A stretch of DNA of 64,000 nt from VXNE01 sp965217825 (GTDB lineage Bacteria > Pseudomonadota > Gammaproteobacteria > Pseudomonadales > Azotimanducaceae): positions 1,674,001-1,738,000 of the forward strand of contig OZ244571.1 of assembly GCA_965217825.1 (NCBI GenBank). The letters run 5' to 3'. Shown here in pieces: positions 43,089 to 52,029 of the stretch. The stretch's first letter is position 1, and every line of letters starts with the position of its first letter. The translations under genes and the position numbers were made by a program. The notes under the pieces are model-generated. The model made no database searches and was not told the DNA's origin. It saw nothing but the letters and a program-made list of their open reading frames with translations.

Positions 43089-43958
43089 ATGGCCTTCGCG
43101 GGTCGCTGGGTGTCGTACATCGCGATCGTCGTGACGGGGTTCGCCACGGGTGCGGAACCGGATGAGGCAGTCCCGAAGAAGAAGCCTCTCGACATCGAGA
43201 GCGTCTACTACGCCCAACACGGACTCTTGCAAGCTGCCCTCGACCGTGTGCGGTTCTCCTCGGACGACCTTGCCGAGATCTACTTCGTGGGTTTTGCCCC
43301 GAACGCGGCGGAGGATGTGTTCGAAAGCGAGGTCAAGCGTGTCGAGGCGCTGTTCCGGGAAAGGCTCGGCGGGGAGGGTCGCACCGTGTTGCTCATCAAC
43401 AGCCGCAACACCGTCGACGAACTGCCCCTGGCCAACGGTCCGAACCTCGCCGCCGTACTTGAGGGGATGGCCGCAAGGATGGGACCGGAGGACCTGCTGT
43501 TCCTGCATATCACTACCCACGGTTCAAGAAAGCATCGGCTGTCCGTATCGTTCGAGAATCTGGGGCTGAACGATCTTTCGGCCGAGGAGGTCGGCGATAT
43601 CGTCGACGGTGCGGGATTGCCGTGACGCGTCGTCGTGGTCTCGGCGTGCTTCTCCGGCGGTTTTATCAAGGCCTTGAAGTCGCCGCGCACCATGGTCATC
43701 ACCGCCGCCAGCGCGAAACGCACGTCGTTCGGTTGCAAGAATGGGCGCGAGTACACCTATTTCGGGGCGGCTTTCTACCGCGATAGCCTGATCGACGCGG
43801 ACTTCCGCGCCGCCTTCGACCGGGCCGTGCCGCTGGTGCGTGCGCGCGAGAAGGAGCAGAACTTCAAGCATTCGAGGCCGCGGATCTGGATCGGCAAGGA
43901 GATCGCCGCCAGGCTGCCGAACACGTGGAACCCGTCCGGCCTGAGAATCGAACAATGA
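43089..43958 (+). pseudogene. C13-family cysteine peptidase (legumain/caspase fold) with in-frame UGA
   Basis: From the ATG at 43089 a signal-like segment (WVSYIAIVVTGFATGAEP) precedes a C13 domain. The catalytic His is in LFLHITTHGSRKH (His144). The catalytic Cys is in VVVVSACFSGGF (residue 187). Codon 179, between them, is TGA (43623-43625); the frame continues unshifted on both sides through TAASAKRTSFGCKNGREYTYFGAAF and on to the stop at 43956. In relatives this position is commonly a Trp or polar residue before the RVVVVSAC strand, so TGG to TGA is the simplest change. Without read-through the enzyme loses its nucleophile. It ends 12 bp before the formyltransferase gene. Confidence 0.75.
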
Positions 43959-43970
43959 GAGGGGGGACTC

Positions 43971-44885
43971 ATGAGGATCATCGTCAACGGCCAGCAGGCG
44001 TTCGGGCGTTCCGTCCTGGAGGCGCTTGTCGACCGCGGCGAAGACGTGGTCGGCGTGTTCACGGCTCCCGATGGCGAGGGTACCCCTCCGGACCCGTTGA
44101 AAGAATGCGCGGTCGAACGCGGCCTGCCGGTGTTCCAGCCGAAGTCGTTCCGCCGACCCCGGATCTGGGATGCGATGCGCGAACTCAAGCCGGACCTGGG
44201 AGTGATGGCATACGTCACGCTGTTCGTCCCCGAGGAAGCGCTCAATATTCCAACCCTGGGCACGATCCAGTATCACCCCTCGCTGCTGCCGATGCACAAG
44301 GGGCCGAGTTCTATCAATTGGCCGATCATCCTCGGCGAAACCAGGACCGGTTTGAGCATCTTCTGGCCGGACAACGGTTTCGACACGGGCCCGATCCTGC
44401 TCGAGAAGGAAGTCGACATCGGGCCGGACGACACCGTCGGCAGCGTGTATTTCAACCACCTGTTCCCGCTCGGCGTGGATGCCATGATCGAGTCCGTGGA
44501 CCTGGTGCGCGATGGCAAGGCGCCGAAGATCGACCAGGATCCCGGTGCCGGCAGCTACGAAGGCTGGTGCCGTGCCGAGCAGGCGGAGATCGACTGGTCC
44601 AGGTCCGTCGCCGAGGTCTATAACCTGATCCGCGGCTGCAATCCGCAGCCGGGTGCCTGGACGCTGTGTAACGGAGAGCGGTTGCAGCTATTCGATACCC
44701 GTCGTGGTGGCGAAACCGACGCCCGACCGGGTACGGTGCTGAGCGTCGGCGACAGAGGCGTGGAAGTGGCGGCGGCCGGTGGCAGCGTCGAGGTGCTGCG
44801 TGTGCGCCCGAAGGACAGCGGGAAGATTCCCGCCGGCGAGTTCGCCAACTCCGAGGGACTCAAACCCGGCGACTTGCTCGGGTGA
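43971..44885 (+). CDS. Stand-alone formyltransferase resembling the hydrolase domain of 10-formyl-THF dehydrogenase
   Basis: 304 aa. MRIIVNGQQAFGRSVLEALV opens the formyltransferase fold. YHPSLLPMHKGPSSINWPII has the catalytic His, and FWPDNGFDTGPILLEKEV has the Asp. The YHPSLLP form, with Tyr where methionyl-tRNA formyltransferase has Asn, and SSINWPI match the ALDH1L1-type N-terminal domain better. A C-terminal OB-like part (PGAWTLCNGERLQLFDTRRG) completes it. It probably moves or hydrolyses the formyl group of 10-formyl-tetrahydrofolate. No aldehyde dehydrogenase domain is attached. Ribosome site GAGAGGGGGG precedes it. Confidence 0.82.
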   Translation: MRIIVNGQQAFGRSVLEALVDRGEDVVGVFTAPDGEGTPPDPLKECAVERGLPVFQPKSFRRPRIWDAMRELKPDLGVMAYVTLFVPEEALNIPTLGTIQYHPSLLPMHKGPSSINWPIILGETRTGLSIFWPDNGFDTGPILLEKEVDIGPDDTVGSVYFNHLFPLGVDAMIESVDLVRDGKAPKIDQDPGAGSYEGWCRAEQAEIDWSRSVAEVYNLIRGCNPQPGAWTLCNGERLQLFDTRRGGETDARPGTVLSVGDRGVEVAAAGGSVEVLRVRPKDSGKIPAGEFANSEGLKPGDLLG

Positions 44886-44946
44886 CTCTGGGCGCTGCCG
44901 GTCGCACGGGCTGGGGTATCTCCACGATGGCTCGGTTCGGCACCTG

Positions 44947-45613
44947 TTAGCCGGTCACAGGTGCCGATTGCAGCGTGACAAACCGATGGTAGTGACCGTG
45001 GGCGTTCGCCATCAGCGAGTCGTGGGTGCCCTGCTCCAGGATTTTGCCGTCCTCGAGGAACACGATCTTGTTGGCGTTGGCCATGGTTGACAGTCGATGC
45101 GCGATGATGACGACCATACGGCGCCGACCGGCGACGTGATGGTCTGGAAAAAGACGTTGGTAAGCGCCGGGGTTTCATACATGACCCGATACAGGCTGTC
45201 GCCGATTTTCCGGTCGTTCAGGAGCGGCGACGGCAACGTCTGAATGCGCTCGAACAATTGTGAGCGCAGCAGATGATTGAGCGCCTGGCTGAGGCGCAGT
45301 TGCAGGCGAAACTCGATGAAACCCACCAAGCCGGCAAATTTGCTGTTCGCCGCATTCGCCTCGTTCTCGGTTTGCGTCGCCGTGTCATGGCCCTGGGCCA
45401 TCCCCGCATCGGTCTGATCGTTGGCGCCGCCGGTTGACCCGAAGCCGCCATAGGCAACACCATCGCGACGCCCAGGCACAGCACCCACGCCATCATCTCG
45501 AACGGCGTCCGGCCATCCAGGAACAAGACAAACGGCCTGAAGTAGGCGAGGAAGTCGGCACTCCCTTGCACGCCCTCGTGTCCGAAACCTGAGGCGTTTG
45601 AACTCGCGCGCAA
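44947..45613 (-). pseudogene. ABC exporter (membrane-ATPase fusion), internally deleted and frameshifted
   Basis: Three pieces remain, in order. A starting membrane piece reads FRPFVLFLDGRTPFEMMAWV. A later part of the transmembrane domain reads GFIEFRLQLRLSQALNHLLR then PLLNDRKIGDSLYRVMYETP and FFQTITSPVG. The extreme end of the ATPase reads VVIIAHRLSTMANANKIVFL then EDGKILEQGTHDSLM. The Walker A, signature and Walker B parts are gone, and the pieces are in different frames. The intact protein would be about 600 aa. It is in the same orientation as the gatB gene that precedes it. Confidence 0.8.
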
Positions 45614-45616
45614 GCG

Positions 45617-47059
45617 TCAGGTCGCGCCAAGCGTTTCCTTCAGTAGCGCGTTCACCTGTCTTGGATCCGCCTTGCCTTGTGTCGCGCGCATGACCTGACC
45701 GACGAAGAAACCCAGGAGCCTGGTCTTGCCCGCTCGCAATTCCGCGACCTGTGCCGGGTGTTCGCCGACGACGCGGGAGACGATCTGGGCGAGTTCATCG
45801 GCATCGCGCATTTGGCGCAATCCCTTGTCATCAATGATCGCGTCGATGTCGCCGCCTTCCTCCCAGAGCGTATCGAAAACGGTTTTCGCCGCGGTGTTGG
45901 AGATAGCGCCGGCCTCGATGCTTCCAATGAGTTGCGCCATTTGGACTGGCGAAACCGGGCACTGCGCTATATCGGTGTCGTGGCGATTCAGCGTGGCCGC
46001 GACGTGGTCCATGATCCAGTTCGCGGCCTGCCTGGCGTCGGCCCCCGCCGCGACGATGGCATCGAAGTACGCGGCGGTGTCGGGATCGTCTGCTATCGCG
46101 CGCGCGGCATAGGGGGACAGTCCGAGGTCATCCACGTAACGGGCGCGCCTGGTCCGGGGCAGTTCAGGCACGCGCGCGCGCGCTTCTTCCAGCAGGTCTG
46201 GCGTGATGCGAACCGGCAGCAGGTCGGGATCGGGGAAATAGCGATAGTCGTCGGACAGTTCCTTGCCCCGCATCGGTCGCGTCTCGTCGCGCTCCGAGTC
46301 GTATAGCCGCGTCTCGCGTTCGACGCGGCCGCCGGATTCCAGGACGTCGATCTGGCGCTCGATCTCGTGGCGCAACGCGCGTTCGACGAACCGGAATGAG
46401 TTCAGATTCTTGATTTCCGTGCGCTCGCCGAGTTCGCTGGTGCCGATGGGGCGAACGGAGATGTTTGCGTCGCAACGCATGGATCCCTCGTTCAGGTTGC
46501 CGTCGCAGATTCTTAAAGCGCGCACCAGGACATGCATCTCGCGGAAGAAGGCGGCCGCCTCTTCGGGCGTGCGAAGGTCGGGGTCGGATACCACCTCGAG
46601 CAGCGGCGTTCCAGCGCGGTTGAGATCGACGCCGGTCAGGCCGGCGAACGCATCGTGGAGCGACTTCCCGGCGTCCTCCTCCAGGTGCGCGCGGGTGATA
46701 CCGATAGTGCGCGGTTGGCTGGCTCCGTCCACGGAATCCATCGTGATCGTGCCGCGACCGACGATGGGTTGCTCGAATTGACTGATCTGGTAGCCCTTCG
46801 GGAGATCCGGGTAAAAGTAGTTCTTGCGGTCGAAGCGGCAGGTCGTGGCGATCTCGCCTTCCATGGCTAGGCCGAAGGTCAATGCCATGCGGACGGCCTC
46901 CCGGTTGAGCACCGGCAGCACGCCGGGCAGGCCAAGATCCACCGGGCAGGCCTGCGTATTCGGGGCGGCGCCGAATGCCGTTGCGGCGCCGGAGAATATC
47001 TTCGACCTGGTGGCGAGTTGAACGTGGATCTCGAGCCCGATGACGCTTTCAAACTGCAT
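45617..47059 (-). CDS. gatB: Asp-tRNA(Asn)/Glu-tRNA(Gln) amidotransferase subunit B
   Basis: 480 aa from the ATG at 47059 (MQFESVIGLEIHVQLATRSK). Signatures: FGAAPNTQACPVDLGLPG, DRKNYFYPDLPKGYQISQFE, HLEEDAGKS, and the RYFPDPDLLPV block. The C-terminal GatB/YqeY tail (AKTVFDTLWEEGGDIDAII) is intact. GatB activates the misacylated Glu or Asp with ATP and passes ammonia on. Its start overlaps the gatA end by 11 bp, which implies coupling. Third gene of gatCAB. Confidence 0.96.
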   Translation of the reverse strand: MQFESVIGLEIHVQLATRSKIFSGAATAFGAAPNTQACPVDLGLPGVLPVLNREAVRMALTFGLAMEGEIATTCRFDRKNYFYPDLPKGYQISQFEQPIVGRGTITMDSVDGASQPRTIGITRAHLEEDAGKSLHDAFAGLTGVDLNRAGTPLLEVVSDPDLRTPEEAAAFFREMHVLVRALRICDGNLNEGSMRCDANISVRPIGTSELGERTEIKNLNSFRFVERALRHEIERQIDVLESGGRVERETRLYDSERDETRPMRGKELSDDYRYFPDPDLLPVRITPDLLEEARARVPELPRTRRARYVDDLGLSPYAARAIADDPDTAAYFDAIVAAGADARQAANWIMDHVAATLNRHDTDIAQCPVSPVQMAQLIGSIEAGAISNTAAKTVFDTLWEEGGDIDAIIDDKGLRQMRDADELAQIVSRVVGEHPAQVAELRAGKTRLLGFFVGQVMRATQGKADPRQVNALLKETLGAT

Positions 47060-48560
47060 CGGCGCGCTTCCTGCCGAGCAAATCGTCTGCCGGCTTTGCG
47101 AACGTCGAAGTTCCGCGCGCGGGGCCGTCATGGACTTCCGGAACCTGGCGGTGCCAGTCTGTGCGGCGCTGGTATTGCGCGGCGAGTTTGAGGATCCTGC
47201 CCTCCGCGAAATGCGGCGCGATGAGTTGCAACCCCACCGGCAATCGGTCGAGCATGCCGCACGGCAGGGACATCGCCGGCAGCCCCGCGAGACTCGCGGG
47301 AATCGTGAACACATCCTGGCGGTACATGGCCACGGGGTCGGTAACGGCACCGAGCATGAAGGCGACACCCGGCGTCGCGGGTGCGGCAATCACATCGACC
47401 TCGGCGAATGCGTCGAGGAAATCCTGGCGAATCAGACGGCGGACCCGTTGCGCCTGCAGGTAGTAGGCGTCGTAGTAGCCGATCGAGAGCGCGTATGTTC
47501 CGGTCAGAATGCGTCGCTTGACCTCGGCGCCGAAACCCTCGGCGCGAGACCGGCGGTAGAGGTCGTCGATGTCTTCCGAGGCTTCGGCGCGGTGCCCGAA
47601 CCGTACGCCGTCGTAACGCGACAGATTGGCTGACGCTTCCGCGCTCGCGATGACATAGTAGGTCGATACGGCGGCGTGGGTGTGCGGCAGGGACAGGGTC
47701 GTCAGAGAGTGGCCGGCGGCTTCGAGTTCGCGCGCTGCGGCTTCCAGGCACGCGCCCATGCCCGCATCCAGGTTGTCCCAGTATTCGGTGGGCAGGCCGA
47801 TGGTCATCGGCTCGGCGCCGTCGAATGCGGTGGGTCCCGTGTCGGTACTGGTGGAATCGCGCGGGTCGTGTCCCTCCATGATTCGGAGAAGCGTCGCCAC
47901 GTCGTCGGCATCGCGGGCAAACGCCCCGCCCTGATCGAGACTCGAGGCGAATGCCACCATGCCATACCGCGAGACGCGGCCATACGTGGGCTTGAGCCCG
48001 GTCACGCCGCAGAACGCGGCGGGCTGGCGAATCGATCCTCCGGTATCGGTGCCGGTGGCGCAGGGTACGAGCCCGGCGCTGACTGCGGCCGCCGATCCCC
48101 CGGACGATCCGCCCGGCGCCCGGCTCGAATCCCAGGGGTTGCGCGCGGGTCCGAACCAACTGGTCTCGTTGGACGATCCCATCGCGAATTCATCCATGTT
48201 GGTCTTGCCGAGACACACGGCGCCGGCGGCGGCCAACTTGCTGACGACCGTCGCATCGTACGGCGCGATGAAATCCGCAAGCATTCGGGATGCGCACGTC
48301 GTGCGCATACCCTTGGTGCAGAAGACATCCTTGTGCGCCAGGGGAATACCCGTCAATGGTCCGGCTTCGCCCCGCGCGATGCGTTCGTCCGCGGCCTTAG
48401 CGGTGGCCAGTGCGTCCTCGTGGGCGATCGTAATGAAACAGTTGAGTTGTTCGTTGCTGGCGTCGATGCGCGAAAGAAAGTGTTCGGTCAGTTCGACGGC
48501 ACTGAAGTCCTCGTCCAGCAGACCGCGCCGAAGTTCGGCGATGGATTCATTCTCGTACAC
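47049..48560 (-). CDS. gatA: Asp-tRNA(Asn)/Glu-tRNA(Gln) amidotransferase subunit A
   Basis: 503 aa from a GTG at 48560 (VYENESIAELRRGLLDEDFS). Amidase-signature triad: Lys in PLAHKDVFCTKGM, cis-Ser and nucleophile Ser in APGGSSGGSAAAVSAG and TGTDTGGSIRQPAAF. It hydrolyses glutamine to supply ammonia to GatB. A start exactly here follows gatC by 9 bp. Presence of gatCAB suggests that Gln-tRNA or Asn-tRNA is made by transamidation in this organism. Confidence 0.96.
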   Translation of the reverse strand: MYENESIAELRRGLLDEDFSAVELTEHFLSRIDASNEQLNCFITIAHEDALATAKAADERIARGEAGPLTGIPLAHKDVFCTKGMRTTCASRMLADFIAPYDATVVSKLAAAGAVCLGKTNMDEFAMGSSNETSWFGPARNPWDSSRAPGGSSGGSAAAVSAGLVPCATGTDTGGSIRQPAAFCGVTGLKPTYGRVSRYGMVAFASSLDQGGAFARDADDVATLLRIMEGHDPRDSTSTDTGPTAFDGAEPMTIGLPTEYWDNLDAGMGACLEAAARELEAAGHSLTTLSLPHTHAAVSTYYVIASAEASANLSRYDGVRFGHRAEASEDIDDLYRRSRAEGFGAEVKRRILTGTYALSIGYYDAYYLQAQRVRRLIRQDFLDAFAEVDVIAAPATPGVAFMLGAVTDPVAMYRQDVFTIPASLAGLPAMSLPCGMLDRLPVGLQLIAPHFAEGRILKLAAQYQRRTDWHRQVPEVHDGPARGTSTFAKPADDLLGRKRADAV

Positions 48561-48569
48561 CGCAGTGGG

Positions 48570-48851
48570 TCACTCCACGACCCTGGGCACCAGGTAGAGA
48601 CCGTCTCGCGTTGCCGGGGCGATTCCCTGGTAGGTTTCGCGGTTCACCGATTCCGTCACGATGTCGTCGCGCAGCGGCTGGTCCGTATCGAGGGGATGTG
48701 CCAGGGGGGCCACGTCCTGGGCATCGACGGCGCGCATCTCGTCGATCAACGCGACGATCCTGTTGAGGTCATCGAGCGCGGGGCCCACCTCCCCTGGCGT
48801 CAGATCGAGTTGGCTCAGGCGCGCGAGTTTGGCGAGGGTTTCGCGGTCCAT
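48570..48851 (-). CDS. gatC: Asp-tRNA(Asn)/Glu-tRNA(Gln) amidotransferase subunit C
   Basis: 93 aa, standard GatC size. MDRETLAKLARLSQLDLTPG, LDDLNRIVALIDEMRAVD and the DIVTESVNRET region are family landmarks. The final VPRVVE is the conserved GatC tail. It wraps around GatA and GatB to hold the complex together. First gene of gatCAB; it diverges from mreB over a 189-bp gap that holds both promoters. Confidence 0.95.
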   Translation of the reverse strand: MDRETLAKLARLSQLDLTPGEVGPALDDLNRIVALIDEMRAVDAQDVAPLAHPLDTDQPLRDDIVTESVNRETYQGIAPATRDGLYLVPRVVE

Positions 48852-48975
48852 CGGCGGTACCGGCGGTATCGGGCAAGATCGTGAACTCTACTACAACCGG
48901 CGGCGCATTCTCATCCGGCGGGGTCCCCTGCGGGGCGATTGATCAGATGCGGGGGGCTCCGGCCCTCAAGCTTTC

Positions 48976-49004
48976 TTGCCGAACGGTGATGCCGTTGTTA
49001 GAGT
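48976..49004 (+). promoter_or_regulatory. Candidate sigma-70-type promoter of mreB
   Basis: TTGCCG at 48976-48981 and TAGAGT at 48999-49004 are separated by 17 bp. They lie 37 bp upstream of the mreB ATG at 49041. Spacing and match to the -35/-10 pattern are acceptable for a GC-rich genome. Not proven. Confidence 0.4.
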
Positions 49005-49040
49005 GCATCTGCTTGTCGTGTCGCGAGTTTTCTCTTAAAG

Positions 49041-50081
49041 ATGTTCAAGGCAATTCGCGGGTTGTTCTCGAAGGATCTTTCCATCGATCTCGGCACGGCC
49101 AACACCCTGATCTTCGTGCGGGACAAGGGCATTGTGCTGGACGAGCCTTCGGTGGTCGCGATTCGCGACAGGAACAACCAGCGAAGCGTTGCGGCGGTGG
49201 GTGCGCAGGCGAAACGTATGCTCGGACGCACGCCCGGCAGCATTACGGCGATTCGGCCGTTGCGGGACGGCGTCATTGCGGACTTTGTCGTCACCGAGAA
49301 GATGCTTCAGTACTTCATCAAGAAGGTCCACGAAAACGCCTTTATCCGTCCGAGTCCGCGTGTGCTGGTGTGCGTCCCCTGCAAGTCCACTGAGCTGGAG
49401 CGGCGGGCCATAACCGAATCGGCAGAGTCGGCCGGGGCTCGGGATGTGCGTCTGATCGAGGAACCCATGGCCGCCGCCCTGGGCGCCGGTCTGCCGGTGC
49501 ATGAGGCCTGGGGCACGATGGTGGTCGACGTCGGCGGCGGCACCACCGAGATCGCGATCATTTCGCTGAACAGCATCGTTTACAGCGAGACGGTTCGCGT
49601 GGGCGGTGACCGTTTCGACGAGGCCATCACCAACTATGTTCGGCGCACCAAGGGCTGCCTGATTGGCGAGGCGACGGCGGAGCGCATAAAACAGGAGATC
49701 GGCGCCGCGTTTCCGCTGGACGATAAACTCGAAATCGATGTGCGGGGACGCAACCTGGCGGAGGGCGTACCGCGCAGCATCACGTTGGACAGCACCGCGA
49801 TACTCGAGGCGTTGCAGGACCCGCTCTCCATGATCGTTCAGCACGTGAAGACGGCGCTCGAACAGACGCCGCCCGAGCTTTCCTCCGACATCGGCGAAAC
49901 GGGATTCGTGTTGACCGGCGGCGGGGCCCTGTTGCGGGGTCTGGATACGTTGCTTTCCGAAGAGACCGGGCTGCCTGTCGTCGTCGCGGAGGATCCGTTG
50001 ACTTGCGTCGCGCGGGGCGGAGGCAAGGCCCTCGAACTCATGGATGAGGGCGTGGATTCAGACCTGCTCTTCTACCGATGA
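49041..50081 (+). CDS. mreB: Rod-shape determining actin homologue MreB
   Basis: 346 aa. Actin-fold ATP-binding motifs: SIDLGTANTLIFVRD (phosphate 1), VVDVGGGTTEIAIISL (phosphate 2) and GFVLTGGGALLRGLDTLL (adenosine). Also PCKSTELERRAITESAESAGA and EEPMAAALGAGLPV are MreB-specific. MreB forms membrane filaments that guide cell-wall synthesis. In most relatives mreC follows at once, but here an insertion sequence and repeats lie between. The cell therefore relies on a separate promoter or read-through for mreCD. Confidence 0.98.
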   Translation: MFKAIRGLFSKDLSIDLGTANTLIFVRDKGIVLDEPSVVAIRDRNNQRSVAAVGAQAKRMLGRTPGSITAIRPLRDGVIADFVVTEKMLQYFIKKVHENAFIRPSPRVLVCVPCKSTELERRAITESAESAGARDVRLIEEPMAAALGAGLPVHEAWGTMVVDVGGGTTEIAIISLNSIVYSETVRVGGDRFDEAITNYVRRTKGCLIGEATAERIKQEIGAAFPLDDKLEIDVRGRNLAEGVPRSITLDSTAILEALQDPLSMIVQHVKTALEQTPPELSSDIGETGFVLTGGGALLRGLDTLLSEETGLPVVVAEDPLTCVARGGGKALELMDEGVDSDLLFYR

Positions 50082-50239
50082 CCCGCTTTGTTTCGGGTCG
50101 CCCGGCCGTTCTGTAGCGTCCTGCAGACGGCGGAGTTGTCCGTTACGATGAATATCCCGAGCGCGTATGCAATCGCGCCCGGTGTGCGGTCCATGATGTT
50201 GCTGCTTCTACGGGCTGATATGTTTTGACCTGTCAAGAT

Positions 50240-50689
50240 GGCTCACGGAACTCTCACTTCATTCTCCTTGCAAAAGCTTGTTGTTGGCGCGGTGGATATG
50301 TGGGCGAGAGGCGCGCGAGTGTGGGCAGGCCCGGTGGGCAACGCGCGTCCAGCGCGTTGTCCGGGGGCTGTCCACACGGCCCGAAGGGCGCGCGCCGGTC
50401 CGAAGGACTCGTCCACATATCCACCGCGCGGTCGGACGCCTCGCGAGCGCCGGAGGCGTGTTGAGTCAGGACAAGGCCGGGCTGATTGCGACGGTGGATC
50501 ATGCTGATATGCGTGGATTGGGTACCACCGGACTTCACTGCGTCGCGGAGCTGGCCTTTCTCTAGTGGCAGGGATCACCGACCGATACGCCCGCTCGGGG
50601 ATCGTACCGACGGCACCGGTTATAGCCCGAACAAGGGTTCTCCACACCGGCCCGATCCTGCCCTGACTCAACACGCCCCGACCTCTTCG
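50240..50689 (-). ncRNA. Candidate bridge/seek RNA region of the IS, with long inverted repeats
   Basis: It lies downstream of the transposase gene, where IS1111-type elements encode their target-guiding RNA. GCGCGGTGGATATGTGG (50287-50303) pairs perfectly with 50413-50429, enclosing smaller hairpins such as CAACGCGC/GCGCGTTG and GTCC-GAA-GGAC. GGCGTGTTGAGTCAGG (50455-50470) pairs perfectly with 50662-50677. Such a region could fold into a multi-loop RNA. The RNA itself, its ends and its guide loops are inferred, not shown. A separate nested palindromic element is the main alternative. Confidence 0.45.
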
Positions 50690-51907
50690 CTACCCGATGC
50701 CGGTCGCGTCGGCGTCGGCTTTCGGCGAGCCGGAGGCCGGCGGGATCCGGGCCATCTCCCGACGGACGATGTCCCAGACGAAGCCGCTCAACTCCCGGGC
50801 CACGGCCACGTTTGCCTGCTTGCTGTTCTTGCCCGACTCGATCAGGCGCCGGTACCGACCGCACAACCGGCGCTGGGCCTTCCAGGCGATCGCCTTGGCT
50901 TCGCCGGAGGCCGCGGCCGCCTTGCGCTCGAGATGCGCCGTGCGCCGCGCCGGAAACCGGTAGCTCCAGGCCGACTCCACCAGCGCGCGACGCGCATGGC
51001 CGTTGCCGGTCCGCGTGATCCCGCCCTGTCGGCGCCGCCCCCCGGAACTGTGCTCGCTCGGCACCAATCCCAGATAGCCCATCAACTGCCGCGGCGAGTC
51101 GAAGCGGCTCACATCGCCCAGCTCCGCCAGAAGCGTCGTCGCCGTCAGCGTGTCCACGCCGCGCAGCGCCGCCAGCGAGCGCGCCACCGGCGCCAGCGAC
51201 CAATCCGGCAGCGCGTCGTGCAGCCGCTTCGTCAACGCCGCCACCCGGTCGCTCGCCGCCCGCGCCGCGTCCAGATATTCCCGAAACGCCCCTTCCTCCC
51301 AAGCGCGCTCGAAGCGCTGCCCGTCCAGCCACGCGTAGTGCGCCCGCGTCCAGCGCCCGCGCGACCAGCGACGCCCGTGGCGCAGCAGAAACGCGCCCAG
51401 CTGCTGGCGCGCCTTGAGCTCGGCCCGCTTGAAGTCCGCCCGCGCCCGCACCAGGTCCCGCATCGCCTCCCGGTCCTCGTCCGGCACCCACACCGGCGTC
51501 AACTCCCCGCTGCGCGACAGCCGCGCCAGCTTGACCGCGTCCCGCCGGTCCGTCTTGATCCGCTCGCCCGGCGCCTTCGGGATCCGCGACGGCGCCACCA
51601 CCTCGCAATCGAATCCCATCCCCGTCAGTTGCCGGTACACCTCGTAGCCGCACGGCCCCGCCTCGTAACTGAACAGCATCACCTCGCCGCCATGCGTCCG
51701 CGCCAGCTTCTCCGCCAGCTTGCCGATCGCCAATGGCCGGTTCGCGATCTCGCCGACATAGACCGGCGGCTCGCGCCCCGCGGGCGCCACCGCCACTGCG
51801 ATGCTGTTCTTGTGCACGTCCAGTCCCACATGCGCCGCATAGTTCGGGCGAATCCCCCGCCCTTCCATCGATACCGTTTCCTGCTCGGTTGGTCTAAAGT
51901 CTCGCAT
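50690..51907 (-). CDS. IS110-family transposase (DEDD/serine recombinase)
   Basis: 405 aa. N-terminal RuvC-like DEDD fold: HVGLDVHKNSIAVAV (D), SYEAGPCGYEVYRQL (E) and IKTDRRDAVKLARL (D, D). The C-terminal Tnp_20 domain has GVDTLTATTLLAELGDVSRF and the GYLGLVPSEHSSGG segment with the catalytic Ser. The gene appears intact, so the element may be active. Use of ATG at 51907 or of a later Met (MEGRGIRPNY) is open. Guidance by a structured RNA is the known mode of this family. Confidence 0.92.
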   Translation of the reverse strand: MRDFRPTEQETVSMEGRGIRPNYAAHVGLDVHKNSIAVAVAPAGREPPVYVGEIANRPLAIGKLAEKLARTHGGEVMLFSYEAGPCGYEVYRQLTGMGFDCEVVAPSRIPKAPGERIKTDRRDAVKLARLSRSGELTPVWVPDEDREAMRDLVRARADFKRAELKARQQLGAFLLRHGRRWSRGRWTRAHYAWLDGQRFERAWEEGAFREYLDAARAASDRVAALTKRLHDALPDWSLAPVARSLAALRGVDTLTATTLLAELGDVSRFDSPRQLMGYLGLVPSEHSSGGRRRQGGITRTGNGHARRALVESAWSYRFPARRTAHLERKAAAASGEAKAIAWKAQRRLCGRYRRLIESGKNSKQANVAVARELSGFVWDIVRREMARIPPASGSPKADADATGIG

Positions 51908-52029
51908 TGCCTGCCCTCCTCAATTCTGGCTCTGTCACGGTGGCCATAATGGCCGGTCCCCAAGATAATCCACGCACTTGAGGACGGGCAGGTCAAAACA
52001 TTATGTCTAGAGTAGAGGGGGTTTTGGGC

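Larger units (their letters stand above)
50220..52001. mobile_element. IS110/IS1111-type insertion sequence between mreB and mreC
   Basis: ATGTTTTGACCTG (50220-50232) and its inverse CAGGTCAAAACAT (51989-52001) bound the element. Short subterminal inverted repeats are a mark of the IS1111 branch; the plain IS110 branch lacks them. The element holds one transposase gene on the - strand (50690-51907). After the gene is an unusually long noncoding end (50233-50689) rich in stem-loops. It splits mreB from mreC. The true tips may lie a few bases beyond the inverted repeats. Confidence 0.75.

Noticed and set aside
43623..43625. Selenocysteine codon in the C13 peptidase
   Set aside because: The site is not the catalytic Cys, no selenocysteine hairpin stands out after it, and Trp-to-stop is simpler.
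50238..50674. Short open frames in the IS noncoding end
   Set aside because: They cross the long inverted repeats in both strands and have no signature; the region is better explained as structured RNA or palindromes.
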